Assembly (NCBI RefSeq): GCF_003634935.1
Contig: NZ_RBXO01000001.1
Coordinates: 7,093,501 to 7,157,500 of the forward strand
DNA length: 64,000 nt
Reading direction: 5' to 3'
DNA from: Saccharothrix australiensis
GTDB lineage: Bacteria > Actinomycetota > Actinomycetes > Mycobacteriales > Pseudonocardiaceae
The number at the start of each line of letters is the position of its first letter. Position 1 is the first letter of the stretch. Made by a program: the position numbers and the translations under genes. The notes below the pieces were generated by a model. The model was not told where the DNA came from, did no database searches, and worked only from the letters and a program-made list of their open reading frames with translations. This document shows, piece after piece, positions 47,955-56,473 of the stretch.

Positions 47955-48395
47955 GTGTACATCGTCGAAGCAGGGAATGAACAACAGGCCGCTCCCTTCG
48001 AAACCGGGCGGGTCACCGCCGAGGTCGCCAGGGTCGGCAAGCAGGTCCTCGCGTTGCAGGAGACGGTGAACTCCGGGCGGGTCACGCTCGACCCCGCGAC
48101 CGGCGACGAGCTGCGCAAGATGCTGCTCGAACAAATCGACCAGGTCGACTCGTGGCTGGAGCGCGCCGGTCGGCTGGCACGTCCCGCGCCGCTGGGCGCG
48201 AACCCCGTCGGCGACCGGATGGCCGCCAAGTTCGAGCGCCGCGCCGAGGGCGACCCCGAGTCGTTCGTGGCCGTGATGACGGCGTACCGCGACGTCCTCC
48301 AGCAGACGCACGACTCGGTGCAGAGCGCGATCCGCAACTTCCTCGCCGTCGACGAGGCGCACGGCACCGAGCTGACCCGTCTGAAGGGCGAGTGA
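47955..48395 (+). CDS. Small helical ESX-associated protein, module 2
   Basis: A 146-residue helical protein. APLGANPVGDRMAAKFERRAEGDPESFVAVMTAYRDVLQQTHDSVQSAIRNF corresponds in layout to PPLGTTPAAEVYKPFLASIAADSDQGFIPAVLKLQDDLTRLRANV in the module 1 protein at 4666. No signal peptide. The first 60 residues (VTAEVARVGKQVLALQETVNSGRVTLDPATGDELRKMLLEQI) are another amphipathic helix pair. It is probably the PE-like partner of the PPE-domain protein whose gene starts 2 bp after its stop. The GTG start at 47955 begins MYIVEAGNEQQA. Confidence 0.7.
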   Translation: MYIVEAGNEQQAAPFETGRVTAEVARVGKQVLALQETVNSGRVTLDPATGDELRKMLLEQIDQVDSWLERAGRLARPAPLGANPVGDRMAAKFERRAEGDPESFVAVMTAYRDVLQQTHDSVQSAIRNFLAVDEAHGTELTRLKGE

Positions 48396-48397
48396 TC

Positions 48398-50128
48398 ATG
48401 GCCGAACAGTACGAGAGGGAGCCCGTCGAGGCCGAGCGGCGGCTGGTCGGCGGGCGCGTGACCGAGCAGCGCCCGGCCGTGGAGCCGATCGAGCCGCGCC
48501 CGGTGGAGCCCGCGACGCCCGTCCTCGACCTCGTCCTGACCGACACGCAGAACTGGGCGGCCCACACCCACCGCGAGCTGTACGACGCGGTCCACAACAA
48601 CAACGACCCCGGCCAGACCGGCGAGATCGGCGCGGAGTGGGGCCAGTTCGGCACCGAGCTGACCGAGTCGGCGCGGGTGATCAACGAGCGCGTCGCCGCC
48701 ACCGAGTCCGGCTGGACGGGCGAGGCCGCCGACAGCGCGCGCGCCGCGATCAAGAACCTGGCCTCGTGGATCACGGACACCGCCGTCACGGCGGTGGAGG
48801 TCGGCAAGCGGGTCCAGGACCAGAGCCGGATCATGGAGAACGCGCGGGCGAGCATGCCCGAGCCGGTCGAGTTCAGCTGGGACCAGGCCACCGGCGCGTT
48901 CACCGGCGGCGGGCTCCAGGGCTTCGTGACCTCGGCCGCCGACGTCCAGGCGGCGAACGACCAGGCGCGGGCCGCCCACGAGCAGGCCGTCCGGGTCATG
49001 ACGACGATGGAGGCCGAGTCGCGCGCGGTCGACGAGTCGACCCCGCGGTTCACCGCGCCGTTCAACCCGGTGACCGGCCGCGTCGAGGAACCGCCGCAGA
49101 TGATGATCGCCACGGCGGGCGCGCCCGCGCTGAGCGACGCGCTGGTGGCCGGCGTGCCCAGTGGCGCGGGCGGCGACACCACCAGGGTGTCGGCCGTCGC
49201 GGCCCAGGCGCCGGGCGCGCCGGTCGCGCCCGGCTACACCGTGCCGGGCGGCACCGCCGGCGGCTCGGGCGCGGGTCCGGGCGGCGGTTACGGCGGCGGG
49301 TACGGCGGCGTCACGCCGCAGGTGCCGGCCGCGTCCTACCGGCCGGAGGGCACGACGGCCGCCGCGGCGGCGGCTCGGGTGCCGGTGGCGAACAAGTACA
49401 CCCCGCCGTCCTACCAGCCACCGTCCGGCGGCGGTGGCTACCAGCCGCCCGGCCCCGGCTACGTGCCGCCGGGGTACGTCCCGCCCGGCGGCGGTGGCGG
49501 CACCGGCAAGCAGCAGCCGCCGCCGTACAAGCCCGCGCCCCCGAACACGGTCATCCCGAAGCCGCCGAGCTTCGGGCCCGGCGGCGGCAAGGTCCCGCCC
49601 CCGTACATCCCGGCGGGCAGCCCCGGTATGCCGCCCCTCCCCGGTGGTGGTGGCGGCGGTGGGCAGTTCGGCGGCGGCGGCGGTGCCGGCGGTGGTGGCG
49701 GCGGCGGTGTGCCCCGCATCCCCGGTGCCGGCCCGATCCCCGCCGGCGCCTTCGGCGGTGGCGGCGGTGGTGGGTTCGGCGGCGCTGGGTTCGGCGGCGG
49801 TGCCGGCGGCGGTGGCGGCGCGGGCTTCGGCCCCACCGGCGGCCAGCTCGGCGCGGGCGGCTCGACCGGCGCGCTCGGCGCGGGCCCGCGCGGTCCGGTG
49901 CCCGGCGGCTTCAGCCCCGGCGTACCCGGCGGCGCGGCGGCGGCCGGCGCGCCGATGGGCGGCGCGCCGATGGGCGGCGCGGGCGCGGGCGGCCAGGGCG
50001 ACCAGGACAAGGAACACCGCTCGGCCGCGTACATCCGCGGCGAGGACATCTTCGACGTGCCCGGCGAGAACCTGCCGCCGTCGGTGATCGGCGGCGCGAA
50101 GCCGAAGAAGAAGGGCGGTGACCAGTGA
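48398..50128 (+). CDS. PPE-domain-like ESX substrate with Gly/Pro-rich tail, module 2
   Basis: A 576-residue protein. The helical domain (about 45-220) includes HRELYDAVHNNNDPGQTGEIGAEWGQFGTEL and the WXG turn SGWTGEAADSARAAI (W106-G108), paralogous to the module 1 protein at 5656. Residues 260-540 are low complexity, first Pro/Tyr-rich (PPSYQPPSGGGGYQPPGPGY) and then nearly all Gly/Ala. The closing EHRSAAYIRGEDIFDVPGENLPPSVIGG keeps the conserved PPxVIG-type end. It should be secreted through ESX with the small protein before it. Its stop overlaps the EspG gene (GTGA). Confidence 0.83.
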   Translation: MAEQYEREPVEAERRLVGGRVTEQRPAVEPIEPRPVEPATPVLDLVLTDTQNWAAHTHRELYDAVHNNNDPGQTGEIGAEWGQFGTELTESARVINERVAATESGWTGEAADSARAAIKNLASWITDTAVTAVEVGKRVQDQSRIMENARASMPEPVEFSWDQATGAFTGGGLQGFVTSAADVQAANDQARAAHEQAVRVMTTMEAESRAVDESTPRFTAPFNPVTGRVEEPPQMMIATAGAPALSDALVAGVPSGAGGDTTRVSAVAAQAPGAPVAPGYTVPGGTAGGSGAGPGGGYGGGYGGVTPQVPAASYRPEGTTAAAAAARVPVANKYTPPSYQPPSGGGGYQPPGPGYVPPGYVPPGGGGGTGKQQPPPYKPAPPNTVIPKPPSFGPGGGKVPPPYIPAGSPGMPPLPGGGGGGGQFGGGGGAGGGGGGGVPRIPGAGPIPAGAFGGGGGGGFGGAGFGGGAGGGGGAGFGPTGGQLGAGGSTGALGAGPRGPVPGGFSPGVPGGAAAAGAPMGGAPMGGAGAGGQGDQDKEHRSAAYIRGEDIFDVPGENLPPSVIGGAKPKKKGGDQ

Positions 50129-50889
50129 TCGAGCCCGAGTTCCTGCTCTCCCCGCGCGAGCTGGACGTGGTCTGGCACGACCTGGGGCTGGGCCGCCTGC
50201 CGTACCCGCTGGACGTGCCGTCCCTCGGCGCGACCGGCGAGGAGCGGGCCCGCCTCCGCGCGGAGGTGCTGGCCGAGCTGGGTGAGCCGGACCCGCGGCT
50301 GGTGGACCTGCTGCGGCTGCTCGCCGACCACCGGCTCGCCGTGGACGCGGTCGCCCACCTCGACCGCCCGGTGCGGGCGGTCGCGGCCTCGGACCACCGC
50401 CGCGCCGTCCTGGCCGTCATCGACAGCGGCAAGGTGGGCCTGCTGGAGATCCGGCCCACCGCGCTGGCGCGGTCCATCGTGGAGGTCCTGCCGGACGGCG
50501 CACCCGGACCCGGCCACGCCCTGTCGCTGCGCCTGGAGACGCTCAACACCGCCGTCGCCCTCCAGCAGGAGCAGGACGCCGACGACGATGACGACCCGTG
50601 GGGCGGCGGCGAGCTGGACGAGCGCGAGGCGCTGCAGAAGGCGGGCCTGTCCCGCGAGGACGCCACGGTGGTCAGCGAGCTGGCGACCAGCCGGGTGGCC
50701 GGCGGCCAGTTCGGCGTGAGCGTCGGCGGCGGCTACCGCGCCACCAGGGCGGGCGTGCTCATCACCTGGTTCGACACCCACCAGGGCCGCTACCTGATGG
50801 TGCACGAGGACGGGTGGCTGAGCCTCGCGCCGACCGACAACGACCGCATCGCGACCAGGATCGCGTCGGTGCTGTCGGCGGTGGCGTAG
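50125..50889 (+). CDS. EspG-family ESX chaperone, module 2
   Basis: A 254-residue EspG paralogue of the module 1 protein at 3852. FLLSPRELDVVWHDLGLGRLPYPLDVPSLGATGEERARLR, DRPVRAVAASDHRRAVLAVIDSGKVGLLEIRPTALARSIVEVLPDG and QFGVSVGGGYRATRAGVLITWFDTHQGRYLMVHEDGWLSLAPTDNDRIATRI are the family blocks. An acidic loop (DADDDDDPWGGGELDE) is specific to this copy. The start overlaps the PPE gene by 4 bp, so chaperone and client are translationally coupled. The order here (small, PPE, EspG) differs from module 1 (EspG, small, lipoprotein, PPE). Confidence 0.87.
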   Translation: MIEPEFLLSPRELDVVWHDLGLGRLPYPLDVPSLGATGEERARLRAEVLAELGEPDPRLVDLLRLLADHRLAVDAVAHLDRPVRAVAASDHRRAVLAVIDSGKVGLLEIRPTALARSIVEVLPDGAPGPGHALSLRLETLNTAVALQQEQDADDDDDPWGGGELDEREALQKAGLSREDATVVSELATSRVAGGQFGVSVGGGYRATRAGVLITWFDTHQGRYLMVHEDGWLSLAPTDNDRIATRIASVLSAVA

Positions 50890-50950
50890 CGGGCGTCCCG
50901 CCCGTTGGACGACCTTGAGCGGTGCCGGCGACGTTGGAATGCTCGGGGGC

Positions 50951-51499
50951 ATGACCCAGCCACTCGTCGTCGGCACCCTGGTCGGCAACCCCCGTCCGGG
51001 TTCCCGGACGTTGCACGCGGCACGGGCCCTGAGCGAGGCGATCCGCCGGACGCTGACCGCGGCGGGCCGCGACACCGCCCAGGACGGGCCGCTGGTGGAC
51101 GCGGCGCTCCTGGCCCCGGAGGTCTTCGCGCCGGGCTCGACGGCCGTGCCGGAGGCCCTGGAGACCCTGCGGCGGGCGGACGTCCTCGTCGTGGCGTCAC
51201 CGACGTACAAGGCGACCTACACGGGCCTGCTCAAGGCCGTCCTCGACCGCGCGCCGGCCGACTGGCTGCGGGGCCGGACCGCCGTGCCGCTGCTGGTGGC
51301 CGCGGCCGACCGGCACGCGCTGGCCGTCGAGGTGCACCTCAAGCCGCTGCTGGCGGAACTGGGCGCGGCGGTGCCCGGTCGCGGCCTCTTCGTCGACGAG
51401 GCGCTGCTGAACGGCGACCCGGCCGACCTGGTCGACGTCCTGTCCGACCGGCTGGCCGAGGCGGGCTGGTCCGCCGAACCGGCGGGAGCGCTGCGATGA
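50951..51499 (+). CDS. NADPH-dependent FMN reductase
   Basis: A 182-residue flavodoxin-like reductase. VVGTLVGNPRPGSRTLHAARAL is the phosphate-binding loop (GNPRPGSRT, the GSxRxxS-type motif), and LRRADVLVVASPTYKATYTGLLKAVLDR is the second flavin contact (SPxYxxxxxGLLKxxLD). It supplies reduced flavin to two-component monooxygenases (SsuE/MsuE role). The following gene is a flavin reductase and an LLM sulfonate-type monooxygenase lies 3 kb on, so it probably belongs to that group. ATG 50951 lies after a GGGGG run. Overlap of 4 bp with the next gene. Confidence 0.9.
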   Translation: MTQPLVVGTLVGNPRPGSRTLHAARALSEAIRRTLTAAGRDTAQDGPLVDAALLAPEVFAPGSTAVPEALETLRRADVLVVASPTYKATYTGLLKAVLDRAPADWLRGRTAVPLLVAAADRHALAVEVHLKPLLAELGAAVPGRGLFVDEALLNGDPADLVDVLSDRLAEAGWSAEPAGALR

Positions 51500-51960
51500 C
51501 CGACCTGCGGACCGCGCTGCGCGACTTCCCCCAGGCGGTGGGCATCGTGACCGCCACCGGACCGGACGGCCCCGTCGGCGTGACGGTCAGCTCGTTCACC
51601 TCCGCCAGCCTCCACCCGCCGCTGATCGTGGTGTGGATCGGCGAGGGCGCGTCGGCGTGGCCGGTGCTGCGCACGGCCCCGCTGTTCGCCGTGCACCTGC
51701 TGCACGCCGGGCAGACCGCGCTGTCGGACCTGTTCGCGAAGTCCGGATCGGACCGGTTCGGGCCGGCCACCCGCTGGCGGTCCGATGTGGACGGTGTGCC
51801 GCACCTGCTGGACGCGCCGGTGCGCCTGCGCTGCCGGACGGCGCGGCGGATCTCGGTGGGCGACCACGTGGCGCTGGTCGGCGAGCCCCTGGAGATCGAG
51901 CACAGCGCGGGCAACCCGCCGCTGGTCCGCTTCCAGGGCCGCTACACCTCGGTGGCCTAG
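51496..51960 (+). CDS. Flavin reductase family protein
   Basis: A 154-residue split-barrel FMN-binding protein. LRDFPQAVGIVTATGPDGPVGVTVSSFTSASLHPPLIVVWI is the canonical opening (the TSVS-like flavin contact), and FAVHLLHAGQTALSDLFAKSG and VRLRCRTARRISVGDHVALVGEPLEIEH follow. It reduces FMN or FAD with NAD(P)H for a partner monooxygenase. Two reductases side by side, overlapping by 4 bp, suggest they serve different oxygenases or different flavins; unlinked LLM oxygenases at 7189-9524 and 54445-55590 are candidates. A clear terminator follows. Confidence 0.92.
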   Translation: MTDLRTALRDFPQAVGIVTATGPDGPVGVTVSSFTSASLHPPLIVVWIGEGASAWPVLRTAPLFAVHLLHAGQTALSDLFAKSGSDRFGPATRWRSDVDGVPHLLDAPVRLRCRTARRISVGDHVALVGEPLEIEHSAGNPPLVRFQGRYTSVA

Positions 51961-51989
51961 CGCCCGACCGGTCCACAACGGACGGTGCC

Positions 51990-52020
51990 GCCCACCGGGG
52001 CCGCGCACGCCCCGGTGGGC
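51990..52020. terminator. Bidirectional terminator
   Basis: GCCCACCGGGGC (51990-52001) pairs perfectly with GCCCCGGTGGGC (52009-52020) around 7 nt, between the convergent flavin reductase and FAD-protein genes. Confidence 0.88.
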
Positions 52021-52037
52021 AGCGCCCGCACGGCGGC

Positions 52038-53882
52038 TCAGGCGACGGACTCGTCCACCGCCCCGGCCGCCAGGAAGTTCAGCACGGCCCGCGCCACCTG
52101 GTCGTTCTGCCGGAACGCCGGGTTGTCCGTCCTCGGCCGCGCGAAGGCGGCGTACGCCTTGTTGGTGGTGTACGGGCCGACCGCGAAGCGGCGCGCGTGC
52201 GGCACACCGGCGGCGTCCACGAGCCGGCTGTCCGACGCGTCCACGCGCACCAGCCCGTCGACCCCGGTGACGTCGCCCGCGGCGGCCAGCGACCGCAGCA
52301 GCGGGTCGGCGGTGCGCTCCAGGGCGTGCGTGGGCAGCCGGGCCTCGATCAGGCCGCGGGCCCGCACCTCGTGCCCCGGCACGCTGGCGCTCCCGGCCAC
52401 GAAGAGGCCGTCCACGGCCGCCACCCGCACGTCCGCGCCCAGGAACGACACCACCCCGGCGCGGGCCAGCGCCAGCAGCTCCTCCAGCCGGTCCGGTGGC
52501 GGGCCGCTGGCGAAGTAGCTGAAGAAGCCGTGCCACCACCCGTCCTCGCCGGTGAGCCTGCCCGAGGCGGCCACCACCGCCAACTGCCCGTACACGCCCA
52601 GCAGGGCCAGGAACGCGCCGAGGTCCGCGCTGTGCTCGGCGGACGACCGCCGCGCGACGTCCGCCGCCACGTACTCCGCCAGGAACGCCTGGAACGCCTC
52701 GGGCGTCCCGAACACCCGACCGTCGATCGGCCGGTCGAGCCGCTCGAAGTCGATCCGGTCCGCCTCGCGCGGCACCGCCGCGCGCTCCAGCGCCCGCATG
52801 TCCTCGCTGTACCAGTCCAGCTCCGCGAACCGCGCCGAGAACTCGTCCCAGCCGGTCCGCACGCGGTCCGGGTGGCCGGTGAACAGCTCGCGGTAGTACC
52901 CGTACGCGACCTCCTTGGCCATCAGCGGCCAGGCGTGCGCCCGGAAGTCGATCCCACCCGGCACCGCCGTCAGCGCGGGTGCGACGAAGAACCGGGGCGG
53001 CTCGGGCGGTGCGCCCACCAGCCGGTACCCGGTCTTGGAGTGGTACGGCACCCCGCGCCGCGATCCCACGTGCAGCCGGGGCTCCCGACCGGAGGGCACG
53101 TAGGCCAGCCGCTCGCCGACCCCCGCTCCCGGCACCGGGACGAACGCCCCTCCGCGCCCCTCGCCCAGCAGCACCACCAGGTCGATGAACGCGAGCCCCA
53201 TGCCCCGCACGACGACGTCCTCGCCCGGCCGCACCGCGGACAGGTCGACGTCCGCCGTGTAGCCGGGCGGCAGGTAGGTCAGGCCGTGCTCCTCCGCGTA
53301 GGCGGCCAACCACCGGTGCTCCGGGACCGGCTCGGCGTCCAGGTGGCCCAGCGCGAGCACCACCACGTCGGCCACCAGCGGCTCGGTCCGGTCGGCGAGC
53401 CAGACCCGCTGCCGCTGCCGGGAGGACCCGGTCAGCCGCACCGCCTTCGTCGCGTGCACGTGGACGGAGCTGCCGGGCGGCAGGCCGGCGACGGCCCGCT
53501 CGTGGAACCACTTCAGGTAGGCGCTCTGCACCCGCCGGCTGGGGAACGAGGTGGGCTCCAGCGCGGCCAGCTCGGCGCGCACGGCCGGGTCGAGGCCCAC
53601 CGCGGGCACGTCGGCGGCCCACTGCGCCAGCGACGGTCCGGGCCGCACCGGTCCCGCGCACCGCACCGACTCGTCGGTGAACGCCGTGACGTCCTCGGCC
53701 ATCGAGTTCATCCGCAGCAGCGGCGACTGCTCGTGCCGCCACACCCGGCCCGCGCCCGGCGGGAACGGGTCCACGAGGTGCACCTCCACCGGTCCGGCCA
53801 GCAGTTCCGGCGCGTTGGCGCCCATCCGCTCCAGCAGCCCCGACGCCCGCGGCCCGGCGCCCACCACGACGACGGTGCTCAC
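52038..53882 (-). CDS. FAD/NAD(P)-binding protein (lysine/ornithine-hydroxylase-like fold, large)
   Basis: A 614-residue flavoprotein of the NAD_binding_9 type. The FAD fold is VVVVGAGPRASGLLERMG, and the other nucleotide segments are ADVVVLALGHLDAEPVPEH and VVVRGMGLAFIDLVVLLGEGRGGAF. The closing stretch RRFAVGPYTTNKAYAAFARPRTDNPAF is conserved in this poorly understood actinobacterial family. These proteins are usually near LLM monooxygenases or sulfur metabolism genes, as here. GTG 53882 starts at the Rossmann strand and overlaps the stop of a 46-codon upstream open frame. The chemistry is unknown. Confidence 0.82.
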   Translation of the reverse strand: MSTVVVVGAGPRASGLLERMGANAPELLAGPVEVHLVDPFPPGAGRVWRHEQSPLLRMNSMAEDVTAFTDESVRCAGPVRPGPSLAQWAADVPAVGLDPAVRAELAALEPTSFPSRRVQSAYLKWFHERAVAGLPPGSSVHVHATKAVRLTGSSRQRQRVWLADRTEPLVADVVVLALGHLDAEPVPEHRWLAAYAEEHGLTYLPPGYTADVDLSAVRPGEDVVVRGMGLAFIDLVVLLGEGRGGAFVPVPGAGVGERLAYVPSGREPRLHVGSRRGVPYHSKTGYRLVGAPPEPPRFFVAPALTAVPGGIDFRAHAWPLMAKEVAYGYYRELFTGHPDRVRTGWDEFSARFAELDWYSEDMRALERAAVPREADRIDFERLDRPIDGRVFGTPEAFQAFLAEYVAADVARRSSAEHSADLGAFLALLGVYGQLAVVAASGRLTGEDGWWHGFFSYFASGPPPDRLEELLALARAGVVSFLGADVRVAAVDGLFVAGSASVPGHEVRARGLIEARLPTHALERTADPLLRSLAAAGDVTGVDGLVRVDASDSRLVDAAGVPHARRFAVGPYTTNKAYAAFARPRTDNPAFRQNDQVARAVLNFLAAGAVDESVA

Positions 53883-54019
53883 CGCGCCCCCGCCGTGGTG
53901 CCGGCCCGCCGCCACGTCACGGGCGGCGGGTCGGGGACGACCGGCGTCGACCGGCGCGGCGGGGCGATCGCGGCGGAGGTTCGGACCGGTGGCGGCGGCA
54001 GCACGGCGGATGCGCTCAT
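53879..54019 (-). CDS. 46-residue proline-rich small ORF coupled to the FAD-protein gene
   Basis: A short open frame rich in Pro and Arg (SAVLPPPPVRTSAAIAPPRR and VVPDPPPVTW). GGAG lies about 6 nt before ATG 54019, and its stop overlaps the GTG of the FAD gene by 3 bp, so ribosomes reading it deliver directly to that gene. It may be a leader peptide: three consecutive Pro and four consecutive Pro codons are known stall sites. No domain. The protein itself may have no function. Confidence 0.4.
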   Translation of the reverse strand: MSASAVLPPPPVRTSAAIAPPRRSTPVVPDPPPVTWRRAGTTAGAR

Positions 54020-54444
54020 CAAGGCTCCAGGAAGCACGGGAGGACACGGGGAAGTGCCGCGTCCCTCAACGCCGCGTCGCGATCGTAGGCGCGCGGTCAC
54101 GCGGGAAGTCAAGGGATTCCGGCATTTGGACCGCCGTCGAACCCCCGTTGACGCCCGCGCCTGCCGCTGCTCCACTGGAGTCGTGGGTTCCGTGCGGCTG
54201 GTCATCCGCGGCCACATCGACTTCGGTCGGGTGTGGTCCTCCTCCTGTTCGCGCTGACCGGCCGGCCGACACCGCGCGTCTCCCTCAACGCCGCAGGACG
54301 TCGGCGTCCCCCGCCGCACGCGGTGGGCGTACCGCGCACCACCTGTCACCCGTAAACCCGTGCGCGCCAACGATCCGCGCACCGAACCTCCGTGCACACC
54401 GCGGTGCACCCTTCGCGCACCACCCTCTCGTGGAAGGTACTGAC
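54020..54444. other. Divergent intergenic region, no gene found
   Basis: This 425-bp gap separates the FAD-protein transcript from the sulfonate-type LLM monooxygenase. It must hold both promoters, but I find no clear -35/-10 pair, palindrome or riboswitch fold by eye. Confidence 0.4.
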
Positions 54445-55590
54445 GTGCCTGTTGAGTTCCTGGGGATCGGCGGCACCAACGACGGATCGGAGACGAGCCC
54501 GCGCAGCGGAGCCGCCTTCGACAAGGAGTACGCGCTGCGGCTGGCCCGCGCGCACGAGGAGCACGGCTGGGACCGGGTGCTCTTCGCCTACGGCTCGGGC
54601 TCGCCCGAGCCGGCCCAGGTCGCCGCCTACATCGCCACCAAGCTGGACAGGATCCAGATCCTGCTGGCGCACCGGCCGAACGTCTCCTACCCGACGTTCG
54701 CGGCCAAGACGTTCGCGACGCTCGACCAGATCAGCGACGGTCGGCTGACGGTCCACTTCATCACCGGCGGCACCGACCACGAGCAGCGGCGCGAGGGCGA
54801 CTACCTGACCAAGGACCAGCGCTACTCCCGCACCCGCGAGTACATCGGGATCGTCAAGAAGGCGTGGACCTCCACCGAGCCCTTCGACCACGAGGGCGAG
54901 CACTACCGGTTCGCCGACTTCGTCAGCGACGTCTTCCCCGTCCAGCGGCCGCGCCCGAAGGTCTCGTTCGGCGGTTCCTCGCCCGCCGCCTACCGGGCGG
55001 GCGGCGCGGAGGCGGACATCTTCTGCCTCTGGGGCGAACCGCTCGCGGACACCGCCGCGCAGATCGAGTCCGTGCGGCAGGCGGCCAAGGCCGCCGGGCG
55101 GGCCGACGTGCCGCGCTTCCAGGTCGCGTTCCGCCCGATCCTGGGCGCGACCGAGGAGGCGGCGTGGGAGAAGGCCGAGCGCACGGTGGCCGCGATCAAG
55201 GCGCGCACGTCGGGCGGGAAACCGCTGACGCGCAGGCACTCCCTCACCAACCCGGAGAACACCGGCTCGCAGCGGCTGCTGGAGATCGCCGCGCGCGGCG
55301 AGCGGTTCGACCGGGCGCTGTGGACCGCGACGGCCGCCGCGACCGGCGGCGCGGGCAACTCGAACGCGCTCGTCGGCACGCCGGAGACGGTCGCGCAGGC
55401 CCTGCTGGACTACTACGACCTGGGCGTGGACATCCTGTCCGCGCGCGGTTACCGGATGATCGACGACACGATCGACTTCGGCAGGCACGTCATCCCGATC
55501 GTGCGCGAGGAGGTCGCCAAGCGCGACCGGGAGCGCGCCGCCGCGCGGCAGGGCGAGCCGCGGCGCGAGTCCATCGCGGTGGACGGATGA
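54445..55590 (+). CDS. LLM-class alkanesulfonate-monooxygenase-like enzyme
   Basis: A 381-residue SsuD-type FMNH2-dependent monooxygenase: PVEFLGIGGTNDGSE, WDRVLFAYGSGSPEPAQVAAYIATKLDRIQILLAHRPN, TFAAKTFATLDQISDGRLTVHFITGG and KVSFGGSSPAAYRAGGAEADIFCLWGEPLADT are the family signature. It splits C-S bonds of alkanesulfonates (or closely related alkyl sulfur compounds) to sulfite and aldehyde. It forms a 4-bp overlapping pair with an acetyltransferase gene. The FMN reductases 3 kb upstream could supply flavin. GTG 54445 has GGAAGG 7 nt before it. No ABC sulfonate transporter is in the window. Confidence 0.92.
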   Translation: MPVEFLGIGGTNDGSETSPRSGAAFDKEYALRLARAHEEHGWDRVLFAYGSGSPEPAQVAAYIATKLDRIQILLAHRPNVSYPTFAAKTFATLDQISDGRLTVHFITGGTDHEQRREGDYLTKDQRYSRTREYIGIVKKAWTSTEPFDHEGEHYRFADFVSDVFPVQRPRPKVSFGGSSPAAYRAGGAEADIFCLWGEPLADTAAQIESVRQAAKAAGRADVPRFQVAFRPILGATEEAAWEKAERTVAAIKARTSGGKPLTRRHSLTNPENTGSQRLLEIAARGERFDRALWTATAAATGGAGNSNALVGTPETVAQALLDYYDLGVDILSARGYRMIDDTIDFGRHVIPIVREEVAKRDRERAAARQGEPRRESIAVDG

Positions 55591-56108
55591 CCGTCGACAC
55601 CGTCGAGGCGCGCCGGGTGCACTGGGACGACCCGGCCACCGCGCCGCTCAAGGCCGAGCTGACCCACGAGTACGTCTCCCGCTACGGCGACGGCGCGCGC
55701 GAGGAGCTGACCCGGTACGACGCCGCGCTGTTCGCGCCGCCGGACGGCACGCTCCTGCTCCTGCTGGTGGACGGCCGAGCGGTCGCGGGCGGCGCGTTCA
55801 AGCGCCGTGACGCGCACACCGCGGAGCTGAAGCGCATCTGGACGCGGTCCGGGCACCGGCGGCAGGGCCTGGGCCGCCGCGTGGTGGCCGAGCTCGAACG
55901 GGCCGCGGTCGAGCTGGGCTACCGGCGGATCTACCTGACCACCGGCCCGAAGCAGCCGGAGGCGAAGGGCCTCTACCTGGCCACCGGTTACACGCCGCTG
56001 TTCGACGTGACCGCCGACCCCCTCACCATCGGGCTGCTCGCGTTCGAGAAACACCTGGAGAGGAGCGAAGGAGCATATCTTCCCGCACACCGGCGAAACA
56101 GCGCATGA
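55587..56108 (+). CDS. GNAT-family N-acetyltransferase
   Basis: A 173-residue acetyltransferase. GGAFKRRDAHTAELKRIWTRSGHRRQGLGRRVVAELERAAVELGYRRIYLTTGPKQPEAKGLYLATGYTPLFD shows motif A (HRRQGLG) and motif B. It is coupled by an ATGA overlap to the sulfonate-type LLM gene, a common pairing in actinobacteria where a GNAT of this type sits beside SsuD-like genes; the acceptor is not known. The C-terminus has a polar tail. A hairpin lies about 220 bp after its stop. Confidence 0.9.
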   Translation: MTVDTVEARRVHWDDPATAPLKAELTHEYVSRYGDGAREELTRYDAALFAPPDGTLLLLLVDGRAVAGGAFKRRDAHTAELKRIWTRSGHRRQGLGRRVVAELERAAVELGYRRIYLTTGPKQPEAKGLYLATGYTPLFDVTADPLTIGLLAFEKHLERSEGAYLPAHRRNSA

Positions 56109-56329
56109 GATGCGCGATCGCCCCGCGAACACCGCGATTCGCCGGGCATCCCGGCAACGCCGGATCGGCCGCGCATTCGCGTTCGACCGGGGGTGCGCCG
56201 CTGGGCCCCGTTCTCCTACGACTGTCGACAAAAGCATTGCCGATCGAACGACCCGGATTGCCGGACAGGCGCGCATGAGCGCCGACCACCGGGGAATCCC
56301 TGATCAGGACACCGGAACCGCCTGAACCG

Positions 56330-56364
56330 GGCGGACCGGGGCACTTCGCCGGCCCCGGTCCGCC
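56330..56364 (+). terminator. Terminator hairpin after the LLM-GNAT pair
   Basis: GGCGGACCGGGGC (56330-56342) pairs perfectly with GCCCCGGTCCGCC (56352-56364) over a 9-nt loop. The gap 56109-56473 holds no other recognisable element apart from AT-rich bases near 56395-56410 that may belong to the next promoter. Confidence 0.8.
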
Positions 56365-56473
56365 CACCACCCGCGATACCCCTCGCCAATGGGCAATAAG
56401 ATCATCTTGTGCCGACCCGACCGATGACCAGTAAGCTCACCGCAACCCAGCGGGCCACCTCTCACCCATTCGA

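Noticed and set aside
54392..54748. Upstream open frame across the LLM gene start as a cysteine-sensing leader
   Set aside because: It has only one Cys, no cysteine run, and mostly overlaps the real gene in another frame.
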